Of a stretch of DNA of 64,000 bases, positions 1 through 7,914 are shown piece after piece. The DNA lies in the NCBI GenBank assembly GCA_019420505.1, contig JAHZHC010000027.1, positions 99,259 to 163,258 of the forward strand, written 5' to 3'. Under the pieces are notes generated by a model. The model ran no database searches. It was not told where the DNA came from and saw only the letters and a program-made list of their open reading frames with translations. Numbering within the stretch: position 1 is the first letter of the stretch; every line of letters starts with the position of its first letter. The position numbers were made by a program, and so were the translations under genes. The stretch is from Ruminococcus sp. GTDB lineage: Bacteria > Bacillota > Clostridia > Oscillospirales > Ruminococcaceae.

Positions 1-1666
1 TATATTCATGCAGTCTTTTTACCTGAACATCAAAAATTGAGTCAGTGTTAAGAATGATACCATATTGATTCTTAACGTATTTAGCAAACTTTTTCTTGTT
101 ATCCAGTTTAATATCAGCCAGTTTATCAAGAACCTCAGGATCATCTTTAAAAACAGTCAGCTTTGAAAGCTCAGAAGCATTCTTAAGAAAACCGTTTCCG
201 ATTTTGTCCTTAAGAAGCTGTGTAAGTCCTTCGTTAGACTGATAAAGCCATCTTCTGTATGCAATACCGTTTGTAACGTTTTTAAATTTAGTAGGAGTGT
301 CATTGTATTCATCTTTGAATGTTTCTTTTTTAATGATTTCAGAATGGATTTTTGCAACACCGTTTACACTGTGAGAAGCGTGAACACAAAGTGTAGCCAT
401 CTTAACAAAGTTATTTTCGATAATAGACATTCTTGAAACCTTGTCATGATCCTGATATCTTTCCCAAAGATCACGGCAGTAACGTTCGTTTATCTCAACA
501 ATAATTGAGAAAATTCTCGGAGTAACACTCTTGAGAAGATTGCAGTCCCATTTCTCCAGAGCCTCAGGCATAACCGTGTGATTTGTATATGCAAATGTAT
601 GCTGAACAATGTGCCATGCTTTATCCCATGAATATCCGCAGTCATCAAGAAGAACTCTCATTAATTCAGGAATAGCAAGGGTCGGGTGCGTGTCATTAAT
701 ATGAATAGCTACTTTTTCATGAAGGTTGTCCAGTGTTCCGTAAACGCTCATGTGCTGATTTACAATATCTCCGATTGAAGCAGCGCAAAGGAAATATTGC
801 TGTCTTAAACGAAGCGATTTACCCTCCGCATGATTATCATTAGGATAAAGAACCTTAGTGATAGCCTGTGAAATAATATTTCTGCCCAAAGCCTTTGAGT
901 AATCACCCTTATTGAACATTGACATATCAAATGACGGACATTCAGCCTTCCAAAGTCTGAGCTTTGAAACAGCTTCGGAATCATAGCCAGATACGAACAA
1001 ATCATAAGGAATAGCCATAACAGATGTATAGTTTTCATGTGTTACGCAGTGATATTGATTGTCCCAGTATTCCTTGAGTTCGCCGTCAAATCTGACTTCA
1101 ACTGCTTTAGTCGGAACCGGCACAAGCCAGGCAGATCCGCCGGGAAGCCAGTTATCGGGAAGCTCAGTCTGCCAGCCGTCGTCAAGCTTTTGTTTGAAAA
1201 TACCAAATTCATAGCAAATTGAATATCCTGTTGCATGATAGCCGTCAGCAGCAAGTGCGTCAAGATAACAAGCGGCAAGTCTTCCCAAGCCGCCGTTGCC
1301 CAAACCGGCGTCAGGCTCCTGATCATAAATGCTGTTGATTGAAATGCCGAATTCCTTCAGCATATCCGTGGTTTCTTTAACCATTTCAAGATTATATATA
1401 CTTGTTTTCAAAGAACGTCCCATAAGGAATTCCATTGAAAGATAGTAAACTTTTTTGCGTCCCTGAGAGTTAGTCTTTACTGTAAAATGACGTCTTTTTG
1501 CTTTTAGGATATTTACAACAATTTTAGTCAGAGCTTCGAAAACCTGCTGGTCGGAAGCCTCTTCCGGAGTTGTCTGATAATCGTTGTGAATGATATTGAC
1601 AAATTGCTCTTTTAACTCTGCTTTAGTAATAGTCTTGCTTTTAGATGAAGCTGTGCTTTTTGCCAT
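1..1666 (-). CDS. glgP: Glycogen phosphorylase, 3' end beyond the window edge
   Basis: Phosphorolysis of glycogen or other alpha-1,4-glucans to glucose 1-phosphate in the cytoplasm. About 555 N-terminal codons are present of the roughly 800 usual for GT35; the C-terminal PLP-binding lysine region lies off the left edge. Visible family motifs are YLSMEFLMGR near residue 75, DAGLGNGGLGRLAAC near 120, and IHINDTHPTLAIPE and TNHTVMPEALEKW in the middle. The ATG at 1666 follows a strong AGGAGGGG site 7 bases upstream. It has its own promoter and a palindrome at the -35. The reading is unambiguous for this family; only the missing end is unknown. Confidence 0.96.
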   Translation of the reverse strand, partial: MAKSTASSKSKTITKAELKEQFVNIIHNDYQTTPEEASDQQVFEALTKIVVNILKAKRRHFTVKTNSQGRKKVYYLSMEFLMGRSLKTSIYNLEMVKETTDMLKEFGISINSIYDQEPDAGLGNGGLGRLAACYLDALAADGYHATGYSICYEFGIFKQKLDDGWQTELPDNWLPGGSAWLVPVPTKAVEVRFDGELKEYWDNQYHCVTHENYTSVMAIPYDLFVSGYDSEAVSKLRLWKAECPSFDMSMFNKGDYSKALGRNIISQAITKVLYPNDNHAEGKSLRLRQQYFLCAASIGDIVNQHMSVYGTLDNLHEKVAIHINDTHPTLAIPELMRVLLDDCGYSWDKAWHIVQHTFAYTNHTVMPEALEKWDCNLLKSVTPRIFSIIVEINERYCRDLWERYQDHDKVSRMSIIENNFVKMATLCVHASHSVNGVAKIHSEIIKKETFKDEYNDTPTKFKNVTNGIAYRRWLYQSNEGLTQLLKDKIGNGFLKNASELSKLTVFKDDPEVLDKLADIKLDNKKKFAKYVKNQYGIILNTDSIFDVQVKRLHEY

Positions 1667-1707
1667 AATATTTTCCCCTCCTATAAATTTGCTTTAAATT
1701 GTAAAGC

Positions 1708-1738
1708 ATTATATTAGAATTTTATCACATTGATAAAA
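1708..1738 (-). promoter_or_regulatory. Promoter and palindromic operator of glycogen phosphorylase
   Basis: On the minus strand TTATCA (1731-1736) and TATAAT (1708-1713) are separated by 17 bp. A perfect inverted repeat, TTTTATCA-CAT-TGATAAAA (1720-1738), covers the -35 and most of the spacer, as expected for a repressor site. The regulator is not identifiable from sequence. Confidence 0.6.
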
Positions 1739-2197
1739 AAGTGGATTAATAGTTTCGCTCCACATTAACTAAAAATAATTATAATGACACAATATAATTA
1801 TATGGTATTAATATATAAATGTCAAGTGCTGTTTTTGTGCAAAGTGTATATTTCAGAGTTTTATACTATGACATCTGAATTCAGCATAGTTTTTTTATTC
1901 ATTTTTTCTATTATTACATTCTTGGATGATATATTATTGGTAAAAAACAATTTGTCTAATCAAGTTCAAATAAATTACAGCAGAAGTTCTCTGATTATTT
2001 AATGCATATATTTTAGATTTTCAGTTGGAGGTGAGTTATAAACTGTAACCCTAAGGTCAAAATCCTTTAGCTAAACTTTCTTTTATCGAACAATCATTTA
2101 ACTTGTGGCTGATGAGTTTTATATCTTTGCATTTCTATTAAATATGAATGTAAAAAGTCTGACTAATTAATGTTTTGTAAAAATAATATGAAATTCT
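1739..2197. other. Intergenic stretch with no recognised gene
   Basis: AT-rich sequence between the glycogen phosphorylase promoter and the repeat cluster. Short open frames exist, but none has a convincing ribosome site or a protein-like composition. I see no RNA gene here. Confidence 0.5.
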
Positions 2198-2255
2198 GTT
2201 CAAAGTTGCACGTTTGCGTGCAAAAAAACTCAAAATAAGCCTATTAGTAGAGGGG
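2198..2255 (+). repeat. Dispersed intergenic repeat, copy 1
   Basis: The first 30 bases, starting GTTCAAAGTTGCACG, are identical to a second copy at 45839, and similarity continues through AATAAGCCTAT and a G-rich end. A small hairpin, TTGCACG-TTTG-CGTGCAA, lies inside. Copy 2 is followed by an intrinsic terminator; this copy runs straight into the 96-bp tandem repeats. Its function is unknown: it could be a mobile repeat or a small RNA. Confidence 0.75.
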
Positions 2256-2511
2256 GGTGCTCGGCCGCACGGGCCAAATCCCGTTATCGGTTTGTGAAAT
2301 CTATGGCTTTGACCCCGCTGTGATGAGTTTGTGAAAATGATAAATTGCTGTGGTGCTCGGCCGCACGGGCCAAATCCCGTTATCGGTTTGTGATATCTAT
2401 GGCTTTGACCCCGCTGTGATGAGTTTGCGAAAATGATAAATTGCTGTGGTGCTCGGCCGCACGGGCCAAATCCCGTTAACGGTTTGTGATATCTATAGCT
2501 TTGACCCCGCT
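2256..2511 (+). repeat. Tandem repeat, 96-bp unit, about 2.7 copies
   Basis: Copies begin at 2256, 2352 and 2448 with GGTGCTCGGCCGCACGGGCC and differ at only a few positions. Each holds a CGGG-CCAAAT-CCCG hairpin and a GCTTTGACCCCGC block, and is more GC-rich than its surroundings. No copy encodes an obvious protein. The role is not known. Confidence 0.9.
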
Positions 2512-2556
2512 CTTAAGAATCGAACAGTTTCCACACCTCAGATGTATGATTGCACA

Positions 2557-2593
2557 GAAAAACCGCCGCTATGGTGTTAAACATATACGGCGG
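2557..2593 (-). terminator. Intrinsic terminator after the GH5 mannanase
   Basis: CCGCCG (2563-2568) pairs with CGGCGG (2588-2593), with further TAT/ATA pairing inside. Read on the minus strand, the stem is followed by TTTTT, placing it directly downstream of the mannanase gene. Confidence 0.75.
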
Positions 2594-2613
2594 ATTTTAA
2601 TCTGAATATTGTA

Positions 2614-3648
2614 TTATTTCTCAAAAACAGTACATTTTTTTGAAGTTTCTTTAATACCGTTTTTGCCGTTTACAAGGTTTTCTCCCCAGTCGGCTGAAAG
2701 CTTGGAACCGTCCCATTCGTCAGCAATGTCAAGATATTCCACACCGCCGCCGTTTCCTTTCCAGCTCCATCCGAGATATCCAATGTTGTTTTTAGTACAG
2801 TATTCCATCAGATATTCTTCATCGACATCGCCGTCGCTGTGAGTGTATCCGAATTCGCCTGAACAAACGCAAAGTCCCTGATTTGTAACATTTTCAAGGG
2901 CATATCTGATTTTGTTTGAATTGCCGCCTGCACTTCCATAGAAGTGAATTGAAAACATGGTGTTTTCCAGAGGATCGGATTCAAATACTTCCTTGCCATA
3001 GTCAGCAATACTTTGTGCATATTGTCCCCAACCGGCGCTGTCAACCATGATAACGTTTTTTATACCTGCGTCACGAAGCTTCGGAATAGCTTTTTTATAT
3101 TCATCTCTCCAGATGAATCCTTCCCATTGACCTATCCATTCATTGGCAATATTAAGAATAACATATTGTTCCTGTCCAATAAGTGCGTCTTTCATTTCAA
3201 TCCAGTAGTTTACTGCGTTTTCGAGATATGTGGGATCATCTTTTCCTGTTGCATCATGTACTTCAACTACAGCAATCATTTCAAGCTCTTTGCATTTTTC
3301 AATGAGCGATTTAACAGCATCAATACCGTCTTTATCCCATTGATCTCCGTCGGCAAGTACAAGTCTTACTGTATTTGAACCGGTTTGTGCAATAGCTTTC
3401 AATGCAACGTCTGTGTCATCTTTAAACCATGTGTAAGCATGATTCACTCCCCGCATTATGAATTCATTTCCGTTTGAATCATAAAGCTTTGTTCCGTCAA
3501 CATATAAACTGTTTTCGGGAATTTCTGTCTTTCTGGTTGCTTCTGGGGAAGATGATTCAGTATCGCTGCTGCTATTTTCGGAGTTTCCGCAGCCTGCCAT
3601 GGATACAAGAATCATCACAGGAATCAGCAAAGATAATAGCTTTTTCAT
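2614..3648 (-). CDS. Endo-beta-1,4-mannanase, GH5_8-like lipoprotein
   Basis: A probable secreted, membrane-anchored enzyme cutting beta-mannan chains. The 344 residues start with a lipoprotein signal ending VSMAGC (Cys20), followed by a Ser/Thr/Glu-rich linker. A single TIM-barrel catalytic domain then carries RGVNHAYTW near residue 66, VVEVHDATG, ALIGQEQYVILNIANEW with the acid/base Glu near 167, MVDSAGWGQY, and SGEFGYTHSDGD with the nucleophile Glu near 265. These are hallmarks of GH5 subfamily 8. It lies downstream of a GH130 phosphorylase on the same strand, so mannan cutting and mannooligosaccharide phosphorolysis are probably linked. A terminator hairpin between them should reduce read-through. 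Confidence 0.9.
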   Translation of the reverse strand: MKKLLSLLIPVMILVSMAGCGNSENSSSDTESSSPEATRKTEIPENSLYVDGTKLYDSNGNEFIMRGVNHAYTWFKDDTDVALKAIAQTGSNTVRLVLADGDQWDKDGIDAVKSLIEKCKELEMIAVVEVHDATGKDDPTYLENAVNYWIEMKDALIGQEQYVILNIANEWIGQWEGFIWRDEYKKAIPKLRDAGIKNVIMVDSAGWGQYAQSIADYGKEVFESDPLENTMFSIHFYGSAGGNSNKIRYALENVTNQGLCVCSGEFGYTHSDGDVDEEYLMEYCTKNNIGYLGWSWKGNGGGVEYLDIADEWDGSKLSADWGENLVNGKNGIKETSKKCTVFEK

Positions 3649-3681
3649 AAAATCGTCCTTTCAAATAAATTTAAATAAAAA

Positions 3682-3710
3682 GCAGTATCACTTCTTTGAA
3701 GTGATACTGC
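3682..3710 (-). terminator. Terminator between the GH130 and GH5 genes
   Basis: A perfect 13-bp stem, GCAGTATCACTTC with GAAGTGATACTGC, around a 3-base loop. On the minus strand it is followed by TTTTTATTTAAATTT. It lies between two same-strand mannan genes, so it may partly uncouple them. Confidence 0.85.
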
Positions 3711-3723
3711 ATAGGTTCAATGA

Positions 3724-4731
3724 TTAGAAATCACTCATTGAAGAATGAGATTTAACATACTCAACAACATCGTCAACAGTTGTAAATGCCAAACCAACGC
3801 ATGTATCTGCGCAGCCATAATAAATTGCAATTCTTCCTGTGTCAGCGTCGCAAAGTGTAGCACATGGGAATGTAACGTTCTGAACGTCGCCTATGCACTC
3901 ATATGACTCACGAGGGTTGATGAGATATTCGCCGCATCTGTATTTAACCTTCCAAGGTTCATCAATGTCAAGAATGCAAGCAGAGAAGCTGTATACGAAG
4001 CCGTTGCATGATTCAAGAACACCGTGATAGAATACAAGCCATCCTTCAGATGTTTCGATCGGAATAGGACCTGCACCGATTTTCTTAGATTCCCAAGGCT
4101 TGTAAGGTCCCATTACGTGACGATGTTCGCCCCAGTATTTCATATCAGGTGACTGTGAAATATACATATCACCGAAAGGTGTATGACCTGAGTCAGACGG
4201 TCTTGAGAACATCAGATATTTATCGTTAACTTTTCTTGGGAAAAGAACGCCGTTTCTGTTGAATGGAAGATAAGCGTTTTCACACTGATAGAATGTTTTG
4301 AAGTCAAATGTATAGCCAACACCGATTGTAGGCTTCCAGTCATAAGCGTTGCACCATGTGATCCAGTATCTGTCCTCAATGAAGCAGCATCTTGGGTCAT
4401 AGCCATAGCCCCATGTATTTACTTCTTCTGTTGACTTGTCAGCCTGAACAAACTGAATTCTTTCAGGGTTGATGTTCCAGTTGATACCGTCATCGGAGAA
4501 TCCTGCATGGAGTGACATGTTTCTTTCCTTGTCGTCTACACGGAATACACCGGCAAACTTTCCTTCAAAAGTAACTACTGCACTATTGAAGATTGAATTT
4601 GAAGTAGGAAGAAGATCTCTTGGGATAGCTGGGTTAGCGTCATATCTCCAGATAACTTCTTTGCAGTCAGCAGGCTTATCCTGCCATGGCATGTTTGGAA
4701 TAGACTGACCGTTGATAATTTTTACGTTCAT
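3724..4731 (-). CDS. GH130 beta-1,4-mannooligosaccharide phosphorylase (RaMP2-like)
   Basis: Likely releases mannose 1-phosphate from the non-reducing end of beta-1,4-mannooligosaccharides in the cytoplasm. At 335 residues it matches the length of the short GH130_2 enzymes of Ruminococcus albus (RaMP2) rather than the longer mannosylglucose phosphorylases. Visible family features are a five-bladed propeller pattern, FNSAVVTFEGKFAGVFRVDD near residue 50, YDPRCCFIEDRYWITW near 110 (the Asp is the proposed catalytic acid) and GAGPIPIETSEGWLVFYHG near 220. The ATG at 4731 follows an AAAGGCGG site. Substrate chain length cannot be decided from sequence. Confidence 0.9.
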   Translation of the reverse strand: MNVKIINGQSIPNMPWQDKPADCKEVIWRYDANPAIPRDLLPTSNSIFNSAVVTFEGKFAGVFRVDDKERNMSLHAGFSDDGINWNINPERIQFVQADKSTEEVNTWGYGYDPRCCFIEDRYWITWCNAYDWKPTIGVGYTFDFKTFYQCENAYLPFNRNGVLFPRKVNDKYLMFSRPSDSGHTPFGDMYISQSPDMKYWGEHRHVMGPYKPWESKKIGAGPIPIETSEGWLVFYHGVLESCNGFVYSFSACILDIDEPWKVKYRCGEYLINPRESYECIGDVQNVTFPCATLCDADTGRIAIYYGCADTCVGLAFTTVDDVVEYVKSHSSMSDF

Positions 4732-5004
4732 TTTAAATTCCGCCTTTCGTATGATATTATTCTAATTTAAAGAAATTACTCAAGAGCATAAAAGCTTCTT
4801 TAAGGAAACTTTCTTTACTTATATTAAAACATAAAATTAACAAATTTGCAACCCCTATTTTCTAATTAAATAAGAAAAAATCGGGTGTTCACATTTTTTT
4901 TACATTTAGACTTAACAGCATTTCTCATAATTTTATAATCTGCAGCCTATGTCCTGCTTTTTCGGCGGCGAACATGAATTTGTCTGTAAATTTAAGTAAT
5001 AATC
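4732..5004. other. Divergent intergenic region, no gene seen
   Basis: AT-rich DNA between the GH130 gene and the divergent purine nucleoside phosphorylase. I could not place a confident promoter for the GH130 side. No repeats or RNA structures stand out. Confidence 0.4.
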
Positions 5005-5033
5005 TTGACTGAAAACAGGCTTTGAAGTATAAT
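5005..5033 (+). promoter_or_regulatory. Sigma-A promoter of the punA-UDG pair
   Basis: TTGACT (5005-5010), a 17-bp spacer and a consensus TATAAT (5028-5033), about 70 bp before the start codon. Confidence 0.85.
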
Positions 5034-5106
5034 ATTTATATATAATACCTATTAATAACTTAAGGTTACGGTTATTTTATATTTATATTTTGAGGAGATA
5101 GAAATA

Positions 5107-5961
5107 ATGACGCCAAATGATAAATTAAAAGAATGTTATGAAAGTATTAGCTCAAAAATCAATTTTAAACCTGAAATAGCCCTTGTTCTGGGTTCGGGTC
5201 TTGGTGATTATGCCAATACAGCTGTTGATGTATACTCAACTTTGGATTACGCTGACATTAAAGGCTTTCCGCAGTCAACTGTAGAGGGACATAAGGGACG
5301 TTTTGTTTTCGGATATGTAAACGGTGTACCTGTAGTAGTTATGCAGGGAAGAGTGCATTATTATGAGGGATATTCTATGACTGACGTTGTACTTCCTGCA
5401 AGGCTTATGTCAATGATGGGGGCAAAGGTTCTGTTTCTCACAAATGCTTCCGGAGGCATAAACGCTGATTTTACAGCAGGTGATTTTATGCTTATTACCG
5501 ACCACATATCAAGCTTTGTTCCTAATCCGCTGATCGGATCTAATTTTGATGAACTGGGAACACGTTTTCCTGACATGAGCGAAATATACAACAAAAAACT
5601 TCGTGAGATCATAAAAATGTCGGCAAAGGAACTGGACATAAAACTACAGGAAGGTGTTTATTTACAGCTTACGGGACCGTCCTTTGAATCACCTGCGGAA
5701 ATAAGAATGCTACGCACTTTTGGTGCAGACGCAGTAGGAATGTCCACGGCGGTAGAGGCAATTGCGGCCAATCATGCGGGTATGAAGGTTTGTGGAATTT
5801 CATGCGTTGCAAATCTTGCCTGCGGAATGACAGAAAATCCGCTTACTCATGCAGAGGTACAGGAAATGGCGGACAAGGCAGCACCGAAATTCAAGGCACT
5901 GATTACTGAATGCATTGAAAATATATCCGATTACATTAATACGGAAGGGTTTAATAAATGA
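5107..5961 (+). CDS. punA: Purine-nucleoside phosphorylase, trimeric class
   Basis: Cleaves inosine or guanosine (and deoxy forms) with phosphate to the free base and ribose 1-phosphate, for purine salvage. The 284 residues match the family length. Visible are the phosphate-binding GSGLG near residue 30, EGHKGRF near 61, GRVHYYEGY near 81, NASGG near 113, and GVYLQLTGPSFESPAEIRM followed by AVGMSTAVEAI, which form the base and ribose pocket. The ATG at 5107 follows GAGGAG. A UDG-like gene starts 22 bases after its stop, so the two are probably co-transcribed. Confidence 0.95.
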   Translation: MTPNDKLKECYESISSKINFKPEIALVLGSGLGDYANTAVDVYSTLDYADIKGFPQSTVEGHKGRFVFGYVNGVPVVVMQGRVHYYEGYSMTDVVLPARLMSMMGAKVLFLTNASGGINADFTAGDFMLITDHISSFVPNPLIGSNFDELGTRFPDMSEIYNKKLREIIKMSAKELDIKLQEGVYLQLTGPSFESPAEIRMLRTFGADAVGMSTAVEAIAANHAGMKVCGISCVANLACGMTENPLTHAEVQEMADKAAPKFKALITECIENISDYINTEGFNK

Positions 5962-5983
5962 GTCAGATAAAAGAGGAAAAGCA

Positions 5984-6586
5984 TTGAATTTTGATAATGT
6001 ATCTTTTGAAAAGTTGAAAGCAGACATTCTTTCCTGCCGTGACTGCGAAAATAAATTCGGTTTCGAACCTCATCCGATAGTTTTGGGAAGTGAAAGCTCA
6101 AAGATTATTCAGATAAGTCAGGCTCCTTCGCAGAATGTACATGATACGCTAAAGCCTTTTAATGATGCAAGCGGCCGAAAGCTTCGTGAAGAGTGGTATC
6201 ATATTTCTGAACATGATTTTTATAATACGGATAATTTTTATTTTACTTCTGTTGCACATTGTTATCCGGGGAAATCTAAAAACGGCGGAGACAGGATGCC
6301 TCCTGTATCCTGTGCAAGGAAATGGCTTATGCGTGAAATTGAGGCAGTAGACAATAAGATATTTATCTTGGTCGGACGAAAAGCGGCAGATTTCTTTTTT
6401 CCGAAACAGGATTTTTCAAAGCTTGTATTTGTTGATAATGAGATAAAAGGAAAGCCGGCATTTGTTCTTCCTCATCCGTCACCCTTAAATATTAAATGGT
6501 TTAAAGACAATCCTGAATTTTTATCCGTGAGGGTCAGAGAAATAGAAAGGGCAGTTCATGAGGTTTTAAATTTGAATGGCAAATAA
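5984..6586 (+). CDS. Uracil-DNA glycosylase superfamily protein, TTG start
   Basis: A protein of about 200 residues with the UDG-superfamily pattern: SQAPSQNVHDTLKPFNDASGRKLREEW near residue 43, then FYFTSVAHCYPG, and HPSPLNIKWF near the C-terminus, where the second catalytic His motif is expected. An N-terminal CRDCENKF resembles half of the Fe-S Cys pattern of family 4 or 5 enzymes, but all four ligands are not obvious. I chose the TTG at 5984 because AGAGG lies just upstream; the in-frame ATG at 5915 lies inside punA and lacks a site. The role may be base-excision repair, but the exact base specificity is unknown. Confidence 0.75.
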   Translation: MNFDNVSFEKLKADILSCRDCENKFGFEPHPIVLGSESSKIIQISQAPSQNVHDTLKPFNDASGRKLREEWYHISEHDFYNTDNFYFTSVAHCYPGKSKNGGDRMPPVSCARKWLMREIEAVDNKIFILVGRKAADFFFPKQDFSKLVFVDNEIKGKPAFVLPHPSPLNIKWFKDNPEFLSVRVREIERAVHEVLNLNGK

Positions 6587-6588
6587 AA

Positions 6589-6611
6589 ATCGGCTTGAAC
6601 AGCCGATTTAA
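6589..6611 (-). terminator. Terminator after rlmH
   Basis: AAATCGGCT and AGCCGATTT form a 9-bp stem with a short loop. The minus strand continues TTTTATTTGCC, so it best serves the leftward rlmH operon, while the convergent UDG gene ends just before it. Confidence 0.75.
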
Positions 6612-6648
6612 GTCTAATGTTGGGATTTGGTGCAGGTGAGATGCACTG

Positions 6649-7134
6649 CTATTTATGATATTTTGTATTATTCTGTATCTGAAAACAGCGGTAAATCTGT
6701 TCAAGAAGCATTACTCTTGCAAGCTGATGTGGGAAGGTCATCTCTGACATGGACAGCTTTAAGCGGCACAATTCCTTTATTTCGTTGGCGATACCGAAAG
6801 AAGAACCTATTATAAAGTTTATTGTATTACATCCCTGCAAGACAAAATCATCTAACTTTTTGGACAGATCAATGCTGGAAAACTGTTTGCCCTCAATACA
6901 CATGGCTATGTTTACGCAAGACTTTTTATCACAGTAGGGGCGCATTGTTTTTGCTTCCTGAATAAGTGCATTTTGTATTTCCTTATTTGATGGGTTATCA
7001 GAAAGTCTTGATTCGTTAAGCTCAACAATGTCAAGTTTGCAAAATGCCGAAAGCCTTTTTGCATATTCGGCACAGGCTTCACGCCAGTATTTTTCTTTCA
7101 GCTTTCCCACGGTAATTAAATTTATTTTTATCAA
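6649..7134 (-). CDS. rlmH: 23S rRNA pseudouridine-1915 N3-methyltransferase RlmH
   Basis: SPOUT-fold enzyme that methylates pseudouridine 1915 in helix 69 of 23S rRNA on assembled ribosomes. The 161 residues match the family. Visible are the N-terminal INLITVGKLKEKYW, the SAM-knot segment FIIGSSFGI near residue 106, and the diagnostic C-terminal HQLARVMLLEQIYRCFQI followed by KYHK. The start codon overlaps the stop of the upstream MBL hydrolase by 4 bp, showing translational coupling. This neighbourhood is common in Clostridia and Bacilli. Confidence 0.96.
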   Translation of the reverse strand: MIKINLITVGKLKEKYWREACAEYAKRLSAFCKLDIVELNESRLSDNPSNKEIQNALIQEAKTMRPYCDKKSCVNIAMCIEGKQFSSIDLSKKLDDFVLQGCNTINFIIGSSFGIANEIKELCRLKLSMSEMTFPHQLARVMLLEQIYRCFQIQNNTKYHK

Positions 7135-7913
7135 AATGCCACCGCCATTCCGCCCTCGGGTTTTGCGGTCATGAGCATATATTCTTTTACAGACGCATAT
7201 TCTGACAAAGCGGATATGGCTGACTCCCGAGCAATCTGAGGGGTGTTGTTTTCCTGACTTAAATGTCCGAGAATGAATTTATATGTACCGTTTTTTAACA
7301 GCCTTGCCAATTCACAGCCGCAGTCGTTATTTGAAAGATGTCCGTGCTTTGAGGAAATACGTACTTTCAAATTATATGGATAGCTGCCGTTTTGCAGCAT
7401 ATTTACATCGTAGTTTGATTCCAAAAGCACAAGATCGGCGCCGCATAAATTGTCATCTATTTCGGAAGTAACATGACCTAAGTCGGTACAGATCACAAGA
7501 ATTTTTCCGTCGGGAGTTTCAATCCGATAACCGCAGCTTGCTGCTGTATCATGAGGTGTTTTAAAGCTATGCACTTTAAAATCGCCGATATATATATCAG
7601 AAAAGTCGACGGGATTCAGACTGCATTTTGCGTCCACCTTATCCTTGGCGGAAAGTTCATTTAAGTTTGTCTGTTGTGCAAAAATCGGAATATTATATTT
7701 TTTAGTGAATATTTTAAGTCCTGAAATGTGGTCCGAATGGGTGTGGGTAATAAAAATTCCCTGAATTGCTTCGGGTGGAATCCCATTATCGTCAAGCGCA
7801 CTGCATAAACGCTTACATGAAACTCCGGCGTCAATAAGTATTCCGCCGTTTTGCGTTCCCACAAATGACGCATTCCCTTTGCTTGATGAAAACAAAGGAT
7901 AAATTCTTGCCAT
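7131..7913 (-). CDS. MBL-fold metallo-hydrolase, YycJ/WalJ-like
   Basis: Metallo-beta-lactamase-fold hydrolase, 260 residues. Metal-binding motifs are THTHSDHISG near residue 56, HDTA near 133, and DLGH near 154. The family, close to YycJ (WalJ), is thought to act as a nuclease or in cell-wall/DNA-replication coordination in Firmicutes, but its reaction is not settled. It lies between a Cof phosphatase (1 base apart) and rlmH (4-bp overlap) in one leftward operon. Confidence 0.9.
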   Translation of the reverse strand: MARIYPLFSSSKGNASFVGTQNGGILIDAGVSCKRLCSALDDNGIPPEAIQGIFITHTHSDHISGLKIFTKKYNIPIFAQQTNLNELSAKDKVDAKCSLNPVDFSDIYIGDFKVHSFKTPHDTAASCGYRIETPDGKILVICTDLGHVTSEIDDNLCGADLVLLESNYDVNMLQNGSYPYNLKVRISSKHGHLSNNDCGCELARLLKNGTYKFILGHLSQENNTPQIARESAISALSEYASVKEYMLMTAKPEGGMAVAF

Positions 7914-7914
7914 A

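Noticed and set aside
1784..2002. 72-codon plus-strand frame upstream of the repeats
   Set aside because: Hydrophobic, AT-driven translation without a ribosome site or family match.
2256..2511. CRISPR or rRNA-related repeat
   Set aside because: Whole 96-bp units are duplicated with no unique spacers, and there is no rRNA similarity that I recognise.
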